From assembly GCF_963662255.1 (NCBI RefSeq), contig NC_085071.1, positions 4,738,701 to 4,802,700 of the forward strand: a DNA stretch of 64,000 nucleotides, read 5' to 3'. Under the pieces are notes generated by a model. The model was not told where the DNA came from. It was given only the letters and a program-made list of their open reading frames with translations, and did not search any database. Below, piece by piece: positions 11,641 through 22,150 of this stretch (its first letter is position 1; the number at the start of each line of letters is the position of its first letter). Both the position numbers and the translations under genes were made by a program. The DNA is from Cinclus cinclus. Lineage: Eukaryota; Chordata; Aves; Passeriformes; Cinclidae.

Positions 11641-14600
11641 TTCATGATGCTGAGCTGACAGTCCCTCCTGTTGCTGTGATTTCTGACTGTAAGAACACAG
11701 CCCCAGCAGTTGAATTAAACCCCACTGCTCCTGATTGCCAGCAGTACAAGAGATGGATGCCGAGCTGCCTCTGGAGAAGAGGATTCTCACGACCTGAGCT
11801 GTGTCCCAGCGGGGTCTCTCTGCTGCACGACATGGTTTGTTCTCAGCGAGATAAACCCAACACACGACCCTGCACGGCCAAGGGAAGAAGCCTTTGCAGA
11901 GGAAGGGCAGCTCAGACACGACCCCTCTGCAGTCAGGGGATGTCCACTAGTGCTGATTTTGGTAATGAGTTCACTGCTGAGGGCTGAGACCCGGCAAGCT
12001 CATTGGAAATGGAGCCTCGAGCCCCGCACCGCTCCCAGCTCTGCCGACAGAGTCAGGAGTGGCACAAAATCCAACTGATGGCAGAGAAGGGGGATCAGAT
12101 TTTGCAGTGGAAAGGAGTCAGACACCCAGCTGTCACACTCATCTGCACATCTCTATCCATAAATCCAGAGTGGTGACATCTACAGCCCTCGCTATCAACA
12201 TCCACATATGAAAACGCGAGAGGACTTGGAGAGGGAAATAACGTCGCTGTGATGAGATTGTTTTATCTCCCTCCCCGGCTTTCAGGGGCAGCAGCCTGGA
12301 GCTGGAGATGTGCAGAACAACTGCCAGCAGAGGGGAGGAAGGTACCAACACGGGAGCCTCTTTTTTCCCAGAGGATGCTGTTATTTTTCCAGCTTGCCAG
12401 TTCCAGTGAGTGCCTGCTGCATGTGTGTGCATATGCCAGCACTCTGCCCAGGAGAAAATGTGCTCTGGAATCATCCAGCAGAGCACAAACCCATCCTACC
12501 CACAGCTTGGGATGGGAACAGGAGAGAAGAGGAGCTGGGAACCTGCTCCCTGCCAAGGGCATCAGTGCCTTGCTCCCACCAGGACACACTTGTCACCCTC
12601 CCGGGTGAGACCTGGAATTCTGCGTGCCACAGGGATGGGAAAAGGGGAGACTCCTTCAGCCATGTAGGCAACAGCAGCTCCAGGAATGGGGAAGGGCCAG
12701 GACCCAATTCACTGCCAGGTCCCACACACTTTGTGACTGTGAGTTTCTATTTTTAACCTAATGATGGGCCCATTCTGTTCCCTTCTCTTTTGTCACCTCA
12801 GCAGGGGAGTTATCACAGCAAATTCCAACCCACCACTGGTATGAGGTGGCCAGGGAGGCTCTTGGGGTTCCTTGCAGCCCACAAAGCCTGACCTCCCCCC
12901 TCACCTTGTGACTCAGAAAAAGGGGAATAAAGAGACTTTGCAAAGTGGGGTGAGACCTTCAGCTGAGTGACAGATTTCTTTTGAAGACGCGTGGAGCACA
13001 GTGTATTCTCACTTGTCAGGGAGTCTGGAACACAACTGGCTGCTCCCCACATCGATGCTGTGTTTGTGGTCAGAGGGGCAGCTCTGCAGAAAGGAGCCAC
13101 CTCTGCCATTCCAGATTTGGTTGCTTTTAAGAAAAGCAGGAAGTTTTTTTTTTTTTCTACTACTGCCACGCAGCCCATTTTCTCCAGGCCAGACCTTGCT
13201 CTCCCTCCTTCAAACATCAATACCTCACCTCAAAAATATCCTTGCTAAGAATTTCCAGCTTTTGTCTGCTTCACCAGAACAATCAGATTTTCACTTTTTT
13301 TGTGTGCTAAAAATGTGTTTACCTTGCTATAATCCTGAGTGGGGCATTCTGAGGACTATCTAGATCTAAGGATTACATAAATCAAGTCAGACCACACATC
13401 TGAAGCCGAGCCTGGTAGTGCCCAGAGCAGCAGGGCCGGCAGCTGATCAAGGGATGGAAATGCCCTTTCAGGTCTGCTCTCACCTGGCTGTGGCAGCCTG
13501 GCTCAGCAGCTCCTCAGAGAAGGCTCTTTATTCCCAAGCTTTGCCAGCACAGAGGTTTAGGTACTGCAAGGCAGCTCAATGACCTCGGAAAAGACAACAG
13601 GAATGATTTGACTGGAATGGAATCAAGGGACTGAGCTGCATCAACAACAGGAAATTGCTCAGAGAAAGAGCTTGCAATAACAGGCAGTTCTGTCCCATGG
13701 CAACTGGGGATTAAGTGTGCGTGTAGATAGGGGATAAACATGCAGATCTGATCTGAAAAGCAGAAATTTACCTAAAAACAGTTCCAGTGTCTTCAATCCT
13801 CCCTTATCTGCGCTGTTTTTTGCAGCCACCTGCTCTTATCTCCAAGGGGTTTGCTGATTCCACACTGGAAGGATTCACTAAGGAGGAAGGGCAGCTCCAG
13901 CTTATCCTGCATCTTCTTTCTGTCCCAGAGGTGCAGCACATCTGGAAAGGAGCACTGGCAGCCTCTGGGAGCTGCTCAGGCTCCCAAAAGAGCTTCCTTA
14001 GGAGTAAAGCATTTTGTACCTTCCCAGCAAGTTCAAGCTCCCTCCTGACCTTGCCTCCCAAAGGATTGGAGCATATCCCAAACCACAGAAAGCAAACTCC
14101 ACAACTGCACCCAATGATCCCCTGAAGAAGAGAAGCCCTGGATGAGCCACAGGCCCAGCTGCTCTCCTGAAAAATGGCACAGAATGGCTGCTGTCAGCCT
14201 TGAACACCTGCAAAGCCTCCTGAGTTCACCAAGTCCTCTCCCTGTTCACATTAAAACTTCGTCTTGAAAAGCCTGATATTGTTCTGAGGCTGATCTTGAC
14301 CTTCATGGGCCTTGAGGGTAAACTCCCCCTGCTTGGATCTGGCTGTACAATGCAATTATCAGCCCATTCTAATGAAATTCACCCCAAGCAGAGAGGCAGC
14401 GTGAGGCTCCCCATCCTCAGCCAGGTTCTGCGCAGGGGCTGTGAATGAAATTCAGCCTTTTCTTCACTTCATGGGTCAATTCCAGCCCTTCCAGGCCTGG
14501 ATGTGAAATCCTTTTTTAAACAACTGTCTGCCTAATTAGACAACTCTGGGATCATCCTTGTGCCTCTCAGGGCAGCAAAGTTTCCTGCAGCAGCTAACAA

Positions 14601-17310
14601 AGAGTTCACTTGGCTTTTTCCACACCTCTGGTGGCTAAAGCCTCCCTGGACAAGGAAATTATGGGCAGAGGGCTCTTGTTTCTGAAAGTCCTGGCTCTTG
14701 AGAGCTCTCCACTCCTTAATGTCACATTGCTTCAGTCTTTGGTGAGGTTTCCTCTTCTTTTCCAAGTTACCAAGGCTGTGAACAGCTAATAGCTTGAAAA
14801 GGTATCTCCCACATTTTAAACTTCTCTTGAGATGAGGATTTTTCAAAAACCATCTCTGGTCTATATTTGAGATGTAACTTGGCCCTTGCTGCCCTGTGAT
14901 GCCCTGAAATGTCCAAGCATTGGTCCTGGGCTGGAAAGAAATAATTAATAAGATAATTGACATGTTTGGGGGTGCTCCCAGAAGCACACAAGGTGTGTCT
15001 GCAGTGATGACCCTTCCCTGCCCTTGCACCTGTGGCTGGTCACAATGAGGGACCTCATGAAAACACAGAGGTTGGGAAGGACCAGCAGTGAAAGAACAGC
15101 CTGGGTTGAGCAAGAACAGCCCCCAAAACCTGCAGCCTCGTGCTGAGGAATGATGTCTGAGTGAGTCCCGTGGCAGCCACGTCTCCATTTCACTCTGTGC
15201 GTCTCCATCCAGCCCAATTCGCTTGGACAGCGTGGGGAGATGAGCAATTAGAGCCCTAATCAATAACATCCACAGCCCTCCCTGCTTCGAGCTCCTTAAT
15301 TGACATCCCAGCACCAGGGGAAGGTCAGGCTGGGGCTGTGAAAGCAAAAGGGAGAAGAATTCCCAGTGCAAAGTGCAAACAAATCCCAGAGCAGGAGGTT
15401 CTGTTTCAAACCAGGTTCTGTTCAATGCCAGCAGAGAAGGGACTGATGGGAGGAGATACAGGTTGGGGGAGGATAAACCCAACCCACAGCTGGCCAGGTG
15501 TGCTCTGTGCAAATGCCCTGCCCCCCATGGATCCCCACAAACCCCAGTCTGTAGCTTTCTCTGGGGATGTTTCCAGGCTCCACAGCCTAAACAGCACCTC
15601 CTGCCACAGGGCTGCAGCCTTGGCCCTGGGGAAGCCCAGGGTGTTTGGCTGAGGAAGCAGCTGCAGCCACATCTGGCCACATGTGGCCCCATCAGAGCCT
15701 CCCCTGGGGCCAGGCACCCCCTGACACCTCCGGGCCATTGCTGCAGAAGGATCACGTCACATCCTCTCCAACATTCACCTGGTCCAGCAGCATTCAGGCT
15801 CCTTTCCTCGGCTGCTGAAATTGGGAAAGAGTTCAGGCAGGACTGGGTCTGTGCGTTCCCAGAGCTGCTTTCCTCTCCCCAGTCACTGGGAATTCCCAGC
15901 CAAGACACCTCTCCCACATCCAAATGCTCCTCCACTCATCCCAGCCCCAGATAATCCTGATGAATTTTCTGAAATAGTCCATATGAAACTGAAAACAAGC
16001 CTGGAAGGTTTTGTCTCTGAGGTAATTTACTAAATAGTTCATAAATGTCTAATTTAACAGGAGCCATCCTACCTTGAAATCGCTACCTGGAGAGTTCAGG
16101 AGCATATTTCCTTTTTGTGATGGAAGGGATAGAAAAAGAAATTCAGCAACCCCTAAAACTGATGACTTTGTTTAAATTCCTTCCAGAATTGTGGTTTGAT
16201 ACCAAGAGACCCAGGCCTGCTACCAGGACATCTTTTTTCCAGGAAGATGACAATTTAATTGAGCCAGCGTTCTCCATGCAGAAAAAAGGGCACAGGGATA
16301 TCTGAACTGACACGAGGTGTATTTCTGTAAAACACTCACATGCTTAATCCTGAGTGTGTGCTCAGCCCTGCTCCTGCTCCACGTGTCAGGAATGTGATGC
16401 CAGCCTGCAAATTCAAGTACAGTTTAACAGATGAGCTTGCAGACCTCAAACGAGCAGCAGGTCGGACCCCATCCCTCACAAACCGCCTGCTTCCCACTGA
16501 AAACGAGGCCAGCTCATCCCAGATGAGGATCCATCCTAAGATTTCCTGCTGAAGCATTAAATTGGAGCTGTATCCACAGCCACCCCTAAGCCACTGCTAC
16601 TCCCAGGAGAAGCAGCAGGGTGGAGGTGCCACATTCACCAGAGGTTTCCTGATCTGCCCTTTCCCTCCACTTCAAATGTCCCATCCCAAGTAGCAAAGGT
16701 GACATTAAGCAAAGCTCTGTTATCCCTGCCCTTCTCCCTGGCTGGGCTGGAATCTTCAGGCAGTGCTGAGTGAGGCTGTGCCAGTGTTCACAGAAGTGTC
16801 ACTCTTGTCACTGCAGGCTCCACCTGGAACACAAATAGGCAGAAATTACTGGTAGATAGGAAAAAAAATATCTTAATATATCCACTTGCAAAAGCTCCAG
16901 AGGGTCTCTGAGACAGAACAGCAGCAGCAGCCCCTGGGTAAAATCAAATTTTGCACAGCCAAGAACCTCCATGGATTGAGCACAGCTGGAAGAGGCATCT
17001 CAGGAGCTGGGGCTGATGTGGCTGCACAAAACCCCTCAGGATGGGGGTGATGGGGTCGTTCCCACAGGTGCTGGCAGCAGCACGAGGAGGTTTGGTGTTA
17101 CTGGGCTGAACACAGGGGTCAGGAACCCCAGGGCACTGTGATGCTGAGTGGGCACCTCGACACAAAGTGCTGATTCCTTCACCCAGGCTGCAAACAGGCC
17201 CTGAGGCAAATCAGAGGGGCTTTAAACAGAATATGGGAGCACCACAAGGTCAATCCACGTCCTGTTATGGTCACACAGTGAGGTGTTGGCAGACTGGGAA
17301 AAGAACGAAT
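11641..17310. other. Unique noncoding sequence containing one unusually long open frame
   Basis: No known exon is recognised across 5.7 kb. A T11 run lies at about 13147-13157. The only notable coding signal is the minus-strand open frame at 14532-15692, listed separately. The stretch 15953-16060 is AT-rich. A purine-rich, MIR-free region follows. Confidence 0.5.
14532..15692 (-). other. 386-codon open reading frame of unknown significance
   Basis: From the ATG at 15690-15692 this frame runs 386 codons to its stop. It stays open upstream to 15935, where the codon is GTG, so 467 codons counts an unlikely start. No domain, signal peptide, transmembrane run or repeat is recognisable. The product is rich in Leu, Ser, Pro, Gly, Cys and Trp, as expected of translated noncoding bird DNA. 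It does not overlap a recognised CR1 copy. It could be a chance frame, a decayed gene or a lineage-specific ORF. I give low weight to it being translated. Confidence 0.15.
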
Positions 17311-17468
17311 TCATAAAATCATCAGAGAATCATAAAATGCCAGAATGGTTTGGGTTGAAGGGACATGAAATGCCAGAATAGTTTGGGTTGAAGGGGTGTT
17401 AAAACATCCCACCCAACAGGGACACCTTTCTCTGCACCATCCAGCCTGGGTTTGGTCTCTGGTTTTCC
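17311..17468 (-). mobile_element. Degraded CR1 3' end with internal 33-bp duplication
   Basis: The reversed tail (TCATAAAATCATCAGAGAATC) and GGTTTGGGTTGAAGGG mark a CR1 3' end. The segment AAATGCCAGAATRGTTTGGG occurs twice, at 17335 and 17368, giving a 33-bp tandem duplication of the terminal region. Beyond the GGGACACCTTTCTCTGCACC block similarity is weak and ends near 17468. Confidence 0.75.
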
Positions 17469-18456
17469 CAAATCCATAAAGCACAATCCCAGCTAAACGG
17501 GCACCATAAACCCTGCCTGTCCCCACCTCTTCCCCTCGTGCAACATTTCCCTTTTTGAGAGGAGAGATTATTGATCGTTGAGCTTGTTGTACAGGCTGGC
17601 ATGATTTATTTAAGCATTTGCCAATAAACACCAGGATGGGAGGCTGTTTCTCCAGCATTCCCACAGTGGAGCACTAGAGGAAACAATAACCAGCCCCGTG
17701 ATTGTTACTGTGGGACTTCTCCTGCCAATTACAGTGAGTTACAAGTTTCAGTTATGGGATATAAAATAATTAACTTCATAAGGTCCAAGAAGAATTGCTT
17801 GGAGGATCAATCAAATGAAGGATCTTCTTTCTCTGGTTTTTTATGCCAACACAATGTATAATGACTGGAGTTTAAAAAAATACTCTGTGGACTCCACAGA
17901 ACTCAGTATTTCATCGCTTCTGCTGCTCGCCTCGATTTTCATAACAAAAACAGGTTGTCAGGGTCATAAACCCCAGGTGAACATTCCCTTCCTGCCCATA
18001 TTCCCTGTGGCAGGAATGGGACTTTCAGCCAGAAGAGCACTGCATGAAAACAAAGTGCATTTAGCAACAGCTCTGGGAGATTTGTCATATAAGTTTGAGC
18101 TTAATGAAAATAAAAATCAAATTAAGGATCTTGTAAAGTCTTCCTTGGGATTTTTCAAGTGGTGAGTTTTAATTAAAAGCAAGTAAGGAAAAAGGAAAGC
18201 ATTGAATGGACTAAGAGGAAGAACCCAGAACTGTGTGAGCAGAGACTGGGAGGAAAAATGAAGAGCAGTGAGCCCTGGTGGGGAAGGATTTTTCTCAGGG
18301 ATGGTTTCACCTGGTCAGAGCAGGCTGAGGGATCTCTGCAGGCTGGGGGAGCCTCCTCCTGCCCCTCTGGTGTAACTGGGATGGAAAGGGAGGTGAGGGC
18401 TTGGACACAACAAAAGGGTCCCAGGACCCTGGTGCTGTGGATTATTGATTTATGTA
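17469..18456. other. Unique noncoding sequence, AT-rich centre
   Basis: No gene is recognised. Positions 17570-18180 are AT-rich with few repeats. The 116-codon frame at 17815-18165 has no known domain. Confidence 0.5.
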
Positions 18457-18708
18457 AAATCATGGAATCCTGGAGGGGTTTGGGTGGGAAAGGACCTTAA
18501 AGCTCATCTCATCCACCCCAGCCATGGGCAGGGGTATCTCTAACTATCCCAGGCTGCTCCAAGCCCTGTCCAGCCTGGCCTTGGACACTCCCAGGGATCC
18601 AGGGGCACCCACAGCTGCTCTGGGAATTCCATCCCAGCCCCTCCCCACTCTCACAGGGAGAAATTTCTCCCTCATATCTAACCTAAACTTCCCCTCTCTC
18701 AGTTTGAC
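18457..18708 (-). mobile_element. CR1 LINE 3' fragment, about 250 bp
   Basis: Plus-strand order is a tail-like ATCATGGAATCC, then GGAAAGGACCTTAAAGCTCA, CCAGCCATGGGCAGGG, CCAGCCTGGCCTTGGACACT, CAGCTGCTCTGGGAATTCC, CCCCACTCTCACAGGGAG and CTAACCTAAACTTCCC, a collinear CR1 3' region. It is moderately diverged. The 92-codon frame at 18524-18802 is derived from it. Confidence 0.92.
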
Positions 18709-21700
18709 TCAGATTCACATACATTTATTGACTACTTTCAGCCCTAATAAATATCTGAGATGTGTAGCTGAAGGTTTAGATTACATTTTGGATCCAAACT
18801 AGGTCACATTTGCTTCCCAAGCCAAAAATAAGCTCTTATTCCAAAGCCACAGGATAAACAGAAGCCTTTCCATCATCATGGAGCATTCTTCAGCCTGATG
18901 TTCCTTTCAGAGCACAGACCCTCTCATGCATAAATGCCATGGTAGGACAAGGATTCAGGAGTGGCGGGTTAATATAATAATGTTTTGCAAAATGAGAAAA
19001 ATAATCAAATAAGCCCTCAAATGGAAATGCTGGCATTCACTCCCAACAGTGCAGTGTCAAAAAAGGAGATTATAATTACCTCTAAGGCTCACAACACCAA
19101 ATGCAGTTTCCCACAGGAGTTTTACCTCTGTAAATTAAAAAATATCCTAATTTACAGGTATTGGCTCCATTAAGCCCTATGGAAATCCTGCACACTTTAA
19201 AGCCCATAATCCCCCCTCAGACCCTGCAGCACGTGGGAGGTGTCCCCAGCTGAGGAGCAGGAAAAGCTCTGTACCCAAGTGCAATTCCCTCACTTGCAGC
19301 CCAGGATGTGCTGAGCAGGAATGACAGATGCCCGTGGCTGAGAACCGTGCGCTGCAGGATCTCAAAGCACATCTCAGCTCTTCCAGAACACGGGGTGATA
19401 ATCCCTCCTGCAACACCCACGGTCCTGACTAAACGCGAGAGGAAAACCTGAATTTCAAGGGATGGGGCCTGGGCTCATCTCAGGGGCTGGTTTTGCTCCT
19501 AACTGAGACTCAAAGGCATTTTTTTTTTTGGTTAATTCATTCCTGTTGTGCAACCCAAGGTGAAGGATCCCACCCTGCTCCTTCATCCCCAGAGTATTTT
19601 CTGGCAGCTGGGCATAACCAGGGATGGGGGTGGACTCAGGAATCTCATGGGGTTGCTGCTCCTCTGCTTTGGCTCTGAGAAAAAGCTGATGGGTTCAGAA
19701 TCTTTTCAGACAAGTCCCTCCATACACCCAGATCAGAGACCAGTTTTGGTATTGAGGCTTCCCGGCACTCTTCACGTTCTGCAGCTGCCTCCAAATTGGC
19801 AATTTCCTTTTAAAAACACCAATTTTATCATTTGCCTTTAAGATCAGAATTGAAGATGTGGAATTAAATAAAACCCACAGCAAAACAGAAACATCTCCCT
19901 GCTCCTTGCTCTTTGTTGACCTTTGTTGACCCTCTTGACCTACAGACTCCCTGACTTCAGGAGGAATTTGCAGATAATTGTGTGGCTTCTCTCCTTTGCC
20001 TCAGCTCCAACCACAGCCTCAGCACTAATAAATGTATTCACAAGTGGTTTTTTTGCTCACTCCATGGGATCACCGTGCCCAGGGTGTGTTTCCAGGTCCA
20101 GACTTCCCCCTGGGATTTTGGAAAAGGGCTGGCTGCTGGCTGCGGTCTCTTATTTAACCACCCAACCTTACCCTGCTCTTTCATTTGCAAACCCACAAAA
20201 GCGTGTGAAGAGTTTGAGTCATCTCTGAGTCAGCTCCTCTCAGCACACAAAACCTGAGGCCAGCAGCTGGAGAAAGGGAATTATTCTGGATGATGGAGAA
20301 TAAACCATCCTGGCACGAAGGTCTGAGGCTCCTGGCACGAAGGTCTGAGGCTCCAGTCACGGTAAGTCCTTGCAGAGGTTATTTCATTTAAAGAGAGAGT
20401 GAATCCTCCATCAGCACTGGGAACATGAAGAGAGGGGAAATGATGGATTTTTCTTCCCTACAGACCCCTCAGGAGGAGTCAGAATTCTTCAGCCTCCCCC
20501 TCTGGATGGGGAGTGATGGTGTCAGGCAGCTAATGGAGCAGCAGGACCTGATGGGATCCCTCCTCGTGCTGCTGAGCCAGAAAACATCACAGATGTCTCA
20601 GAAACAGAGAATGGTTTGGGCTGGGATGGTCTCGTTCCAAACCCCCACCATGGGGGATTGATTCGTTCTCAATATGATCAGGAAGGTTGTGAGAGCAGGG
20701 TGCTCTGGGGAAGGCTGAAGTGGTGGAGCAGGAAAGATCCACAAGTTTTGGGGATGAGAACCTCTCAGGGCTGGCTACAGGTGGAAGGAATGACGGAGCA
20801 GAAGGGTCTCTTGCAACTGGCAGTGAGTGGGAACCAGTGCTGGAGAGGCACTGGAGCCAAGAGCCCAGCACAAGCCTTGTTCCTGGCGTTGATTTTCCAT
20901 GGAAATCATTCAGCCCTGATTGCAGCAGGTGTCAGAACAAACCCATTCAATTAAATCAAGAGAGAGAGGCTCGACGGGGAGGATGAGAAAATCAAGAGGA
21001 GCCATTTCATGGATCTGGCTCTGCTGGGCCTCGGGCTCTGACAGATCCCAGCTCATCCCCCTGAGGTGTTTGATTCCAGGTCGATGTCCTTGTTCCTTCT
21101 GCTCTTCTCCTCTGCCATGGACTTCTGACACTTAGGGAATAACCAGCTGGAGCAAAGCTTCCATTTCCTCAGCTTTCCTCATTACTGCTTCTCAGTATTT
21201 TAAGTCTTCAGGTGTCTGATAAATAAAAATCCTGCCTTTCCCACACTGCTCTACACCCACCAAAAAGTGAAAATAATCATTTTCTTATATGAAAACAAAA
21301 GCATTATCAAATAGTGTTTTTCTAGATGCCTGCTCACACTCCTCAGTAGGAAATTAATTCCAGAGAGAATCTTGCTGAACTCCAAGGCCTGACAAACTTT
21401 TCATCCTGTAATCATTTTTCAGAGGAAGGGAAAACAAAATACATAAAACAGACAAATGGAAATATCACCAATTCCCATCATGGCTGCAGAGGAAAGGGTA
21501 ATAAAGAGAAAGATGACAAAGTGGAATTGTGGAATTGTTCCACAGTGAATTTTCAGCTCAAGTTCTCTATCTCCTGAGCTTTGCAGACCACTGCCTCACC
21601 TGGGGGAAGCAGCTCTGCTGATGGCAGCCACAAGTCTGCTTCCATTTCCAGGAGCTTTTACCTTCCCTTAGAGTTTGTGCTGCAGGAACAGAACAGCTCA

Positions 21701-21762
21701 AAGTGAGGAGAAAAGCTGGAGCTGCCACCACCATTTGGGACACAGGAAGATTTTGGGGTTCA
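18709..21762. other. Unique noncoding sequence
   Basis: No exon is established. TTTTCTTCCCTACAG at about 20449-20463 is a good splice-acceptor match and is followed by about 65 open codons to a stop at 20661, but the peptide resembles nothing known. A weak CR1-tail-like match (AGAATGGTTTGGGCTGGGA) lies at 20607-20655. A perfect 22-bp duplication at 20309-20352 is listed separately. Confidence 0.5.
20309..20352 (+). repeat. Perfect 22-bp tandem duplication
   Basis: The unit starting CCTGGCACGAAGG and ending TGAGGCT occurs twice back to back with no mismatch, implying a recent local duplication or slippage event. No function is apparent. Confidence 0.85.
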
Positions 21763-22000
21763 GACTGAAAGAGGGCAATTTTGGTCAGATATATAGAAGA
21801 AATTGTTCCCTGTGAGGGAGGGCAGGTCCTGGCACAGGGTGCCCAGAGAAGCTGTGGCTGTCCCTGGATTCCTGGAAGTGTCCAAAGCCAGGCTGGACAG
21901 GGCTTGGATGGTCCTGGGACAGTGGGACGTGTCCCTGCCCATGGTGGGGAATGGAGTGGGATGAGCTTTAAGGTCCCCTCTTCCATGATTCTATGATTTG
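21763..22000 (+). mobile_element. CR1 LINE 3' fragment with intact octamer tail
   Basis: It starts at CAGACTGAAAGAGGGCAATT and passes GTTCCCTGTGAGGGAGGGCA, CTGGCACAGGGTGCCCAGAG and GGCTGGACAGGGCTTGG. It ends AAGGTCCCCTCTTCCATGATTCTATGATT, so the terminal octamers are well preserved. It faces another CR1 tail 38 bp downstream. Confidence 0.93.
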
Positions 22001-22038
22001 TGGGTTTTTGTTGAATTGTAACAGGTTTTTGTTAATAC

Positions 22039-22150
22039 AGAATCCCAGAATCATGAAGGTTAGAGAAGGCCTCCAGGATCAAGTCCAACCCTTGACCTAA
22101 TCCCACCATGCCCTCTAAACCACATTGTGACATGAGGAAGCTTCCACAGA
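22039..22150 (-). mobile_element. CR1 LINE 3' tail of a different subfamily
   Basis: Plus reading starts AGAATCCCAGAATCATGAAGG and continues TCAAGTCCAACCCTTGACC and CCATGCCCTCTAAACCACAT. This matches the CR1 group whose end reads as ATCATCGAGTCCAACC and CACTAAACCA in reverse, unlike the preceding copy. Only about 110 bp is recognisable. Confidence 0.8.

Noticed and set aside
14532..15935. 467-codon minus frame as a full-length gene
   Set aside because: The first codon at 15933-15935 is GTG, not ATG, and this is vertebrate DNA. Only the 386 codons from the ATG at 15692 are worth considering, and no domain supports coding.
20607..20655. Additional CR1 tail
   Set aside because: Only AGAATGGTTTGGGCTGGGA and an ACCCCCACCATGGGG-like block match. 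That is too short and gapped to claim with confidence.
20449..20661. Possible coding exon after a TTTTCTTCCCTACAG acceptor
   Set aside because: The open stretch is only about 65 codons, ends in a stop without a clear donor, runs into a CR1-like scrap, and gives an unfamiliar peptide.
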